A DNA stretch of 64,000 nucleotides from Burkholderia plantarii (GTDB lineage Bacteria; Pseudomonadota; Gammaproteobacteria; Burkholderiales; Burkholderiaceae). How positions within the stretch are numbered: the first letter of the stretch is position 1; every line of letters starts with the position of its first letter. The notes under the pieces were generated by a model that was not told where the DNA came from, made no database searches, and worked only from the letters and a program-made list of their open reading frames with translations. The translations under genes were made by a program, and so were the position numbers. Location of the stretch: contig NZ_CP007212.1 in assembly GCF_001411805.1 (NCBI RefSeq), forward strand, positions 1,364,001-1,428,000, in the 5' to 3' direction. Below are positions 58,728 to 64,000 of this stretch, in pieces.

Positions 58728-60503
58728 TCAGCGGGCGGCGATCGCCGCGGCGTTCAGCGTCGGCGTGCCGGCCGGGGTTTCGTCAGGCCACGGCGCCGGC
58801 AGCTGCGCGAGCGACAGCGCGTTCGGGATCGACTGGTTCGCGAAGAACGAGACGAGGTCCGAGCGCAGTTGCGGCCGCGCGACGTTGTCCAGATAGATCA
58901 TGTGGCCGCCCTGGTAGAACGTCATCTGCAGGTTCACCTGCAGGCCCGGCACCGTCTGCAGCCGCGCGAGCTGGTTCTCGGTCAGGAAGAACGGCGTGGC
59001 GAGATCGTGATAGCCGTTCGCCGACAGCACCTTCAGCTGCGGGTTCAGGCGCAGCGCGGCGAGCAGGTCCGGAATCGTGTCCGGCACCACCTGCCCTGCG
59101 TGGCTGAAGTCCCACACGCCGATGATGCTGTCGTTGAGCGTCGCGTAGGTCGCGTTCGGCGCCGAATAGCCGAGCTCGTTGGGCAGCTGCGTGGCCAGCG
59201 TGTTGGTGAACGGCTGCGTGATCAGGATGTCGGACGGATCCGAATCCTGCGCGAGTCGCGGATCGCTGCTCGGCAGGATCACGCGGCCGTCATACCGGCC
59301 GATGGTCGAGCCGGGCACGAGCGAGGTGCCGTAGTAGTCGTTGCCGAAGTAGGCGTTCAGCGAGGCGATCGACAGGTTGGTCTGGGTCGACCAGTTCGAG
59401 AGCGTCGTGTTGTCCGGGAACTTCGGGTTCGGCACCAGCGACGAGCCGGCGAAGAAGAACGTCGGTGCGTACTGCGCCAGCTGCGAGTACTGCGCGGTCA
59501 CGAAGTTCTGGATCTGCAGCGCGAACGTGCCGAGGTTGGTCGGCGCGGGCGACACCTGGTTGAAGTAGGCCGCCACCTCCGCGTAGCCGAGGAAATAGCC
59601 GATCATCCCGTCGGTCGTGTACTTCAGCTCGAGCGCGGTGCTGCTCGAGTTGCCGTTGGTGATCGCGTAGGTCTCGCCCGGGTCCGCGAAGTAGTTGAGG
59701 ATCGAGGACTGCAGCACGATCCCGGTCAGGTTCACGCCGGCCGATTCGAGCGACAGCGCCAGCATGTCGGTGCGCGGCGTGCCATACGATTCGCCGTAGA
59801 GGTACAGCGGCGAGTTCGAGCGGCCGTTCGCCGCCACGTAGCGGCGGATGAAGTCGCGCATCACGCGCACGTCGGAATCGGTGGTCCAGAACGTCTTGTT
59901 GGTGTTCGGCGCGATCGCCTCGGAGAGGCCGGTGCCGGGCGGATCGATGAACACCATGTCGGTGGTGCCGATCAGGCTCTCGTCATTGCTCACGAGCGGG
60001 AAGTTCGGCCAGTTCGTCAGCAGCGGGTCGGGCGTGGCCACGCGCGTCGGCGCGAACGAGCCGAGCCGCAGCCAGACCGACGACGAACCCGGCCCGCCGT
60101 TGTAGAAGAACGTCACGGGGCGCGGCGCGCCGTTCTGGCTCGGCGCGGTGTAGGCGACGTAGGACATGGTCGCCTCCTGCTTGCCGCTCGGATCGGTCGC
60201 GATCAGGTGGCCGGTGGTGGACGTGTAGTTGACGGTGGTGCCGCCGCCCGTCCACTGGCGATGCATGACGGCCGCCGACTCGACGGCCTGCGAGGCTCTC
60301 AGGCTCGCGTTGGCGGTGGTCGAGTAGGCGATCGTGTCGGTGAGCGGGCGGTCGGCCGACGCGGCGATCGACGCCACGCCGCTGCTCGATCCGTCGCCGC
60401 CGCAGGCGCTGAGCACCAGCACCGACAACGACAGCACGACCCCTCCGATTTGCCGGATCGCGTGGCGCGATCCGGAACCCAGGCCCTGTATGCTTGCTTT
60501 CAT
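58728..60503 (-). CDS. Serine carboxypeptidase-like lipoprotein (peptidase S10)
   Basis: A 591-residue predicted lipoprotein; lipobox VLSAC at about residue 35. It has the peptidase S10 layout: TFFYNGGPGSSSVWLRLGSF (oxyanion region), FIDPPGTGLSEAIAP, nucleophile Ser in LYLYGESYGTPRTDMLAL, Asp in VLSANGYHDLATPFFLTENQ and His in FYQGGHMIYLD. S10 enzymes are common in eukaryotes, and bacterial secreted members act at acid pH in periplasm or outside the cell. The substrate is unknown. It is the first gene of a likely three-gene minus-strand set with the EF-hand-like and unknown exported proteins. Confidence 0.88.
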   Translation of the reverse strand: MKASIQGLGSGSRHAIRQIGGVVLSLSVLVLSACGGDGSSSGVASIAASADRPLTDTIAYSTTANASLRASQAVESAAVMHRQWTGGGTTVNYTSTTGHLIATDPSGKQEATMSYVAYTAPSQNGAPRPVTFFYNGGPGSSSVWLRLGSFAPTRVATPDPLLTNWPNFPLVSNDESLIGTTDMVFIDPPGTGLSEAIAPNTNKTFWTTDSDVRVMRDFIRRYVAANGRSNSPLYLYGESYGTPRTDMLALSLESAGVNLTGIVLQSSILNYFADPGETYAITNGNSSSTALELKYTTDGMIGYFLGYAEVAAYFNQVSPAPTNLGTFALQIQNFVTAQYSQLAQYAPTFFFAGSSLVPNPKFPDNTTLSNWSTQTNLSIASLNAYFGNDYYGTSLVPGSTIGRYDGRVILPSSDPRLAQDSDPSDILITQPFTNTLATQLPNELGYSAPNATYATLNDSIIGVWDFSHAGQVVPDTIPDLLAALRLNPQLKVLSANGYHDLATPFFLTENQLARLQTVPGLQVNLQMTFYQGGHMIYLDNVARPQLRSDLVSFFANQSIPNALSLAQLPAPWPDETPAGTPTLNAAAIAAR

Positions 60504-60898
60504 TGTTGTTCCTTTTCCTTTCGATTTATTTAAATCAATCAGAACGGCAATACAATCCGGTGCGGTGAATCCGGATTGCCCTCATTTATTTATTGAACTG
60601 CTTTATCGAAACGACTCGCGTGGGTCGCAAAGCAGCGTAAGAATGAAAAATGCCGCCGTCAATCGGGATTGCAAAAAAATCGTGTGGAGTTTTGTGAAGC
60701 GGCTTTGTTGCGGCGCGGGAGGCCTTGTGGGGTGGGGCGGGGCGGGACGGGCGGATCGTGAATCGGGAATTAATACGGTGCCGGATTAAATTATTGATTG
60801 TCGACGGGTAAATCGTGGAGACCGGCGGGCACCGAATTAATCTGCTTGACTGGCTGATTTACAGGGTACATCGCCGATTTCCGGATAAATCACGGGTT
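60504..60898. other. Intergenic region upstream of the S10 peptidase
   Basis: About 395 bp, with an A+T-rich patch near 60520-60590 and again 60765-60870. It lies between two minus-strand genes and should hold the peptidase promoter. I could not define core elements. Confidence 0.4.
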
Positions 60899-61588
60899 TC
60901 ACCGCCCGGCCGCGAGCCGCGCGGCTGCCTGCGCGACCAGCGCCTCGCGCGCCGCGGTGATCGGCGCGTAGCGCGCCCGCACGGTATCGACCACCTCGAC
61001 TGGCGCCGTCTCGGGCCGGCCCGCGTCGAACGGCGGCGCGGGCGCGTATTCGATCGCCAGTTGCGCGGCCTGCGCGACGGCGTCGCCGTGCAGCTCGTGG
61101 GCGATCGTCAGCGCGAAGTCGATGCCGGCCGTGACCCCGCCGCCCGTGACGAGCCGTCCGTCGCGCACCACGCGTTCGCGCACCGGCGTCGCGCCGAACG
61201 GCGCGAGCAGCGGCAGCGAGGCCCAGTGAGTGGTCGCGCGACGGCCGCGCAGCAGGCCCGCGGCGCCGAGCACCAGCGCGCCGGTGCAGACCGACGTCAC
61301 GTAGCGCGCCGAGGCCGCCGCGCGCCGCACGAACGCGAGCGTGGCTTCGTCGAGCAGCAGCTCGCCGATGCCGACGCCGCCCGGCACGCACAGCACGTCG
61401 ACCTCGGGGCAGGCGTCGAAATCGGTGTCGGGCGTCAGCACCAGGCCGTGCGCAGCGGCGAGCGGCGCGGTGCTTTTCGCGACGCGATGGAGCGTGGTGT
61501 CGGGCAACGCCGCGAATACGTCGTGCGGGCCGATCAGGTCGAGGGCCTGGACGCCGGGAAACATCAGGAGTGCGATTCGACAGGGCAT
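60899..61588 (-). CDS. inhA: DJ-1/PfpI family protein, isonitrile hydratase-like
   Basis: A 229-residue cytosolic protein that matches Pseudomonas isonitrile hydratase (228 residues, isonitriles to N-substituted formamides) over its full length. Shared blocks are LIGPHDVFAALPD, CVPGGVGIGELLLDE, YVTSVCTGALVLGAAGLLRG and RRATTHWASLPLL, GGGVTAGIDFALT and EYAPAPPFDAGRPETAPVEV. The catalytic Cys is in SVCTGA. The gene lies 31 bp after the DUF1272 gene and is likely co-transcribed, divergent from a GlxA-type regulator. The activity is inferred from similarity. Confidence 0.82.
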   Translation of the reverse strand: MPCRIALLMFPGVQALDLIGPHDVFAALPDTTLHRVAKSTAPLAAAHGLVLTPDTDFDACPEVDVLCVPGGVGIGELLLDEATLAFVRRAAASARYVTSVCTGALVLGAAGLLRGRRATTHWASLPLLAPFGATPVRERVVRDGRLVTGGGVTAGIDFALTIAHELHGDAVAQAAQLAIEYAPAPPFDAGRPETAPVEVVDTVRARYAPITAAREALVAQAAARLAAGR

Positions 61589-61619
61589 GACGGGCTCCGG
61601 GTTGTTGGTACGAAACCGC

Positions 61620-61904
61620 TCATTCGGCGGTACCCGCCGCGGAGCGGGCCGCGAACGCCGAGTGCGCGACCGGGTCCACCGGGTGATGGATGGCCTCCGT
61701 GGCGGGCGGATGGCGGGTCAGGCGCGACGCGGGGCGGATCGGACGCGGCGCGAAACCGCCGCCGCAGTTCGGGCAAACGCCGAGCAGCACCTGCTCGACG
61801 CAGGCGGCGCAGAACGTGCATTCATAGCTGCAGATGCGCGCGTCCGGCGCCTCGGGCGGCAGCGGCTTCGCGCAGTGTTCGCAGATCGGGCGTAGTTCCA
61901 GCAT
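61620..61904 (-). CDS. DUF1272 zinc-ribbon-like protein
   Basis: A 94-residue protein. The N-terminal half is the DUF1272 pattern: LELRPICEHCAKPLPPEA, then ICSYECTFCAACVEQV and VCPNCGGGFAPRP, with paired cysteines likely to bind zinc. The rest is a Pro/His/Ala-rich tail. The start at 61904 is set by the family N-terminus. The next gene downstream is the isonitrile-hydratase-like enzyme, and the upstream divergent gene is a GlxA-type regulator. Function unknown. Confidence 0.85.
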   Translation of the reverse strand: MLELRPICEHCAKPLPPEAPDARICSYECTFCAACVEQVLLGVCPNCGGGFAPRPIRPASRLTRHPPATEAIHHPVDPVAHSAFAARSAAGTAE

Positions 61905-62045
61905 GGGTGGCTCCGGGCAAGTCACATCGGCATCGATGAACGATTTCGTGCCATCGTAGTTTTCGCCTCGATCGGCGACAATGCCGGTTCCTGACAGGAA
62001 TGGAAAAATTCCTGCCATCGATGCAAGCCGCCGCCCGGAGCCCGT

Positions 62046-63044
62046 ATGCCTCGCCCGTCCCCGCTGTTCGCGCCCGCCGCGCGCCCGCCCAAACGTGTCT
62101 GGCTCGTGCTGCCGCCGCGCGTCCACATGCTCGACCTGGGCGGCCCGCTGCAGGTGATCGCCTCGCTCGCGCCGCTTGGCATCGCGCCGGTGACGGCCTG
62201 CTGCGTGGCCGCCTCGGACACGCTGACGAGCTTCCAGGGCGTGGCGCTCGCCGGCCTCGCGCCGTTGCCGGCGCGCGTGGCGGCCGGTGACTGGGTGATC
62301 GTGATCGGTTCACGCTACGACTTTCGCGCGCCGCTGTCGGCCGAGCACGAGGCGATCGCGGGCTGGCTGGCGCGCGTGGTGGCGCCGCTGCGCGAGCGGA
62401 TCGTGATCGCGAGCGTCTGCACCGGCGCGTACCTGCTCGGCGCGGCGGGGCTGCTCGACGGCCACGACTGCACCACCCATCACAACCATCTTGCACGCCT
62501 GCAGCGGCGCCATCCGGAAGCGCGCGTGCGGGCCAACCGGCTGCTGGTCGACGAGGGCGCGCTCGTCACCTCGGCCGGCGTGTCGGCCGGGATCGATCTC
62601 GCGCTGCACCTGATCGCGAGGCACTTCGGCGCCGCCGCGGCGGTCGCCGCGGCGCGCGAGAACGTGGTGCCGTTTCGGCGGATGAGCGGCGACCCCGCGC
62701 TCGACGCGCAGCTGCGCTACCGCGATCACGATCAGGACGTGATCCATGCGGTGCAGGATTTCCTCGTCGCCGAGCCGGGCTGCGCGCTGCCGTACACGGA
62801 ACTGGCCGCGCGGTTCGCGCTGAGTTACCGCCATCTCGCACGGCGCTTTCGCGATGCCTGCGGGATCACGCTGAAGGCCTACCACCAGCAGTTGCGGATC
62901 GCCCGTGCGCGGCAGCTGCTGCGCGACAGCGACGCGAGCGTCGAGCGGGTCGCCGAGGCCTGTGGATTCGCGAGCGTCCAGGCATTCCGCACGGCATGGC
63001 GACAGGTCGAGCCGCTCGCGCCGAGCGCGTGGCGGGCCGCATGA
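62046..63044 (+). CDS. GlxA-type transcriptional regulator (DJ-1/PfpI domain fused to AraC helix-turn-helix)
   Basis: A 332-residue regulator. Residues 18-190 are a DJ-1/PfpI-like sensor (VHMLDLGGPLQVIASLAPLG, SVCTGAYLLGAAGLLDGHDC and SAGVSAGIDLALHLIARHFG). The C-terminal 95 residues are an AraC double helix-turn-helix (YTELAARFALSYRHLARRFR and VERVAEACGFASVQAFRTAW). The sensor shares the SVCTGA cysteine loop with the neighbouring isonitrile-hydratase-like enzyme. Divergent from the DUF1272 gene (141-bp gap), so it probably controls that pair. Inducer unknown. Confidence 0.88.
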   Translation: MPRPSPLFAPAARPPKRVWLVLPPRVHMLDLGGPLQVIASLAPLGIAPVTACCVAASDTLTSFQGVALAGLAPLPARVAAGDWVIVIGSRYDFRAPLSAEHEAIAGWLARVVAPLRERIVIASVCTGAYLLGAAGLLDGHDCTTHHNHLARLQRRHPEARVRANRLLVDEGALVTSAGVSAGIDLALHLIARHFGAAAAVAAARENVVPFRRMSGDPALDAQLRYRDHDQDVIHAVQDFLVAEPGCALPYTELAARFALSYRHLARRFRDACGITLKAYHQQLRIARARQLLRDSDASVERVAEACGFASVQAFRTAWRQVEPLAPSAWRAA

Positions 63045-63180
63045 TGCGCGGCTCACGCGCGGGGCCGGCCCTGGGGTTCGATGCAGGCGGCAGGCCAGGC
63101 GCCCGCCTGACGGTAGGCTGGCGCCATCACCGGCCGTCAACCGGCACGGCGGTGTGGCCGCGCGCGGCGCGCGCGAGCGG

Positions 63181-63504
63181 TCAGTGGCTGCGCTGCAGCC
63201 GTTGCAGATAGTGTTCGCAGCGCGCGCGCAGCGCTTCCATCTGCGCCGAACCCTCGTCGGCGAGCAGGCCGTCGGCGAGGCCGGAGCCGTCGCCCGAGGT
63301 CGCGACGTCGTAGATTTCGCAGGCGAGGCCACGCGCGGCCATCGCGATCCGGATCCGGTCGAGCCAGTCGCATTCGACGCGATGGCTGGCAAGCCAGGTG
63401 CGGGTGGTGGCGACGACGCGATCGGGTGGCAGCCAGCGCCCGCTCTGGATGCGCGCGACCAACTGACCCGTCACGAGGTAACGAAGCAGGTCGACTTGTG
63501 TCAC
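63181..63504 (-). CDS. Small protein of unknown function
   Basis: A 107-residue protein beginning at a GTG at 63504 behind a strong AGGAGG with 8-base spacing. It is soluble and helical in look: TQVDLLRYLVTGQLVARIQS, then WLDRIRIAMAARGLACEIYD, then AQMEALRARCEHYLQRLQRS. No signal peptide or domain is recognised. The longer frame to 63726 lacks a better start. It is divergent from the lipoprotein gene at the right edge. Confidence 0.6.
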   Translation of the reverse strand: MTQVDLLRYLVTGQLVARIQSGRWLPPDRVVATTRTWLASHRVECDWLDRIRIAMAARGLACEIYDVATSGDGSGLADGLLADEGSAQMEALRARCEHYLQRLQRSH

Positions 63505-63743
63505 AGCGAAGTCCTCCTTGCTGAAAACGGCCGGTGCCGGTGCGGTCCGGTCGAAAACCGCGCCGGCGTGATGCGGCCGGCGATGCGGTGGCGGTGTAAT
63601 TCGTTGCTTCCGTTCGGTGCTTGCGATGCGTTCGCGGTCTCGTTCCGGACCCCGCTGCGCTTCAGCAAGCGCCATGCCCGGCCGCCGGCGGGCGCGGCAT
63701 GGCGATTGCTGCTCAAGGTGTTCCATTCACCACCGGAGGTCCT

Positions 63744-64000
63744 ATGCAATTCGATCCGACACGAGCCGTGTGGCGCACCCTGGCGATGAGCGCGATGTGC
63801 GCGGGGCTGCTGGCCGCCGCGGGCTGTTCGAAGCAGAGGGACAACACGGGCGCGGCCGGCGCGCCGGCCGCGTCGAGCGAGGCATCGCAGGCGGACGCGG
63901 CCAGCGGCGTGTCGCCGGCGCCGATGGCGCCGCCGGCCGCCTCGTCCGATGCGGGCGCGGGATCCGACGCGTCCGGCGCATCGAGTGCCGCTCCTGCCTC
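63744..64000 (+). CDS. Predicted lipoprotein (partial, continues beyond window)
   Basis: The ATG at 63744 follows a GGAGGT ribosome site. The visible 85 residues contain a lipoprotein signal (LAMSAMCAGLLAAAGCS, lipobox AAGC) and then an Ala/Ser/Gly/Pro-rich stretch with no domain yet. The type II signal peptidase site is clear. The function cannot be told until the rest of the gene is seen. Confidence 0.75.
   Translation, partial: MQFDPTRAVWRTLAMSAMCAGLLAAAGCSKQRDNTGAAGAPAASSEASQADAASGVSPAPMAPPAASSDAGAGSDASGASSAAPA

Overview
The window is about 68-70% G+C with dense coding on both strands. It reads as the core chromosome of a betaproteobacterium of the genus Burkholderia. The evidence is the carA-leuE-carB-greA-yhbY-rlmE-ftsH-folP-glmM-pstSCAB-phoU-phoBR-ppk-ppx order, the DUF4148, DUF2242 and DUF4149 proteins, and the GTP-type PEP carboxykinase. 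The species cannot be fixed from the sequence alone; a plant-associated Burkholderia is my best guess. No prophage, insertion sequence, CRISPR array, rRNA or tRNA gene was seen.

Layout. 1-9.6 kb: a cut-off HAD phosphatase, an AraJ-type MFS exporter, an aldo/keto reductase, a DUF2242 lipoprotein with a long Ala/Pro tail, two Hsp20 chaperones behind a sigma-32-like promoter, pckG and a hydroxyacyl-CoA dehydrogenase. 9.6-11.8 kb: an AraC regulator, a small DUF4148 protein followed directly by a 15-copy heptanucleotide array, then decayed tandem copies of the end of the next gene. 11.8-19.3 kb: a malonate decarboxylase locus, mdcR divergent from mdcACDEGBH, with no transporter gene. 19.5-24 kb: a PLD-like exported protein with a broken HKD motif, an alpha/beta hydrolase lacking its nucleophile serine, a GST, a possible small Cys-rich protein and a ProP-type symporter. 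24.6-31 kb: YnfA, dnaQ, rnhA, a methyltransferase, gloB, mltD and an MFS carrier.

31.6-46 kb: carA, leuE, a telA-xpaC-like pair, carB, greA, a DUF4149 protein, yhbY, rlmE, ftsH, folP and glmM. 46.7-57.6 kb: a complete phosphate module. pstSCAB-phoU-phoBR lies behind four Pho half-sites. ppk faces phoR across a shared bidirectional terminator and has its own two Pho boxes. ppx diverges from ppk. Together these genes cover phosphate sensing, uptake, and polyphosphate storage and breakdown. 57.6-64 kb: accessory exported proteins (including an S10 peptidase lipoprotein), a DJ-1/PfpI isonitrile-hydratase-like enzyme with a DUF1272 zinc protein and a divergent GlxA-type regulator, a short unknown protein and a cut-off lipoprotein.

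The most unusual structures are local. One is the approximately 160-bp triplication of the mdcR 3' end. Another is an in-frame 15-bp minisatellite (14 units) inside mdcB. The third is the telA/xpaC-like pair between leuE and carB. I did not find convincing evidence of a wholly new multigene system.
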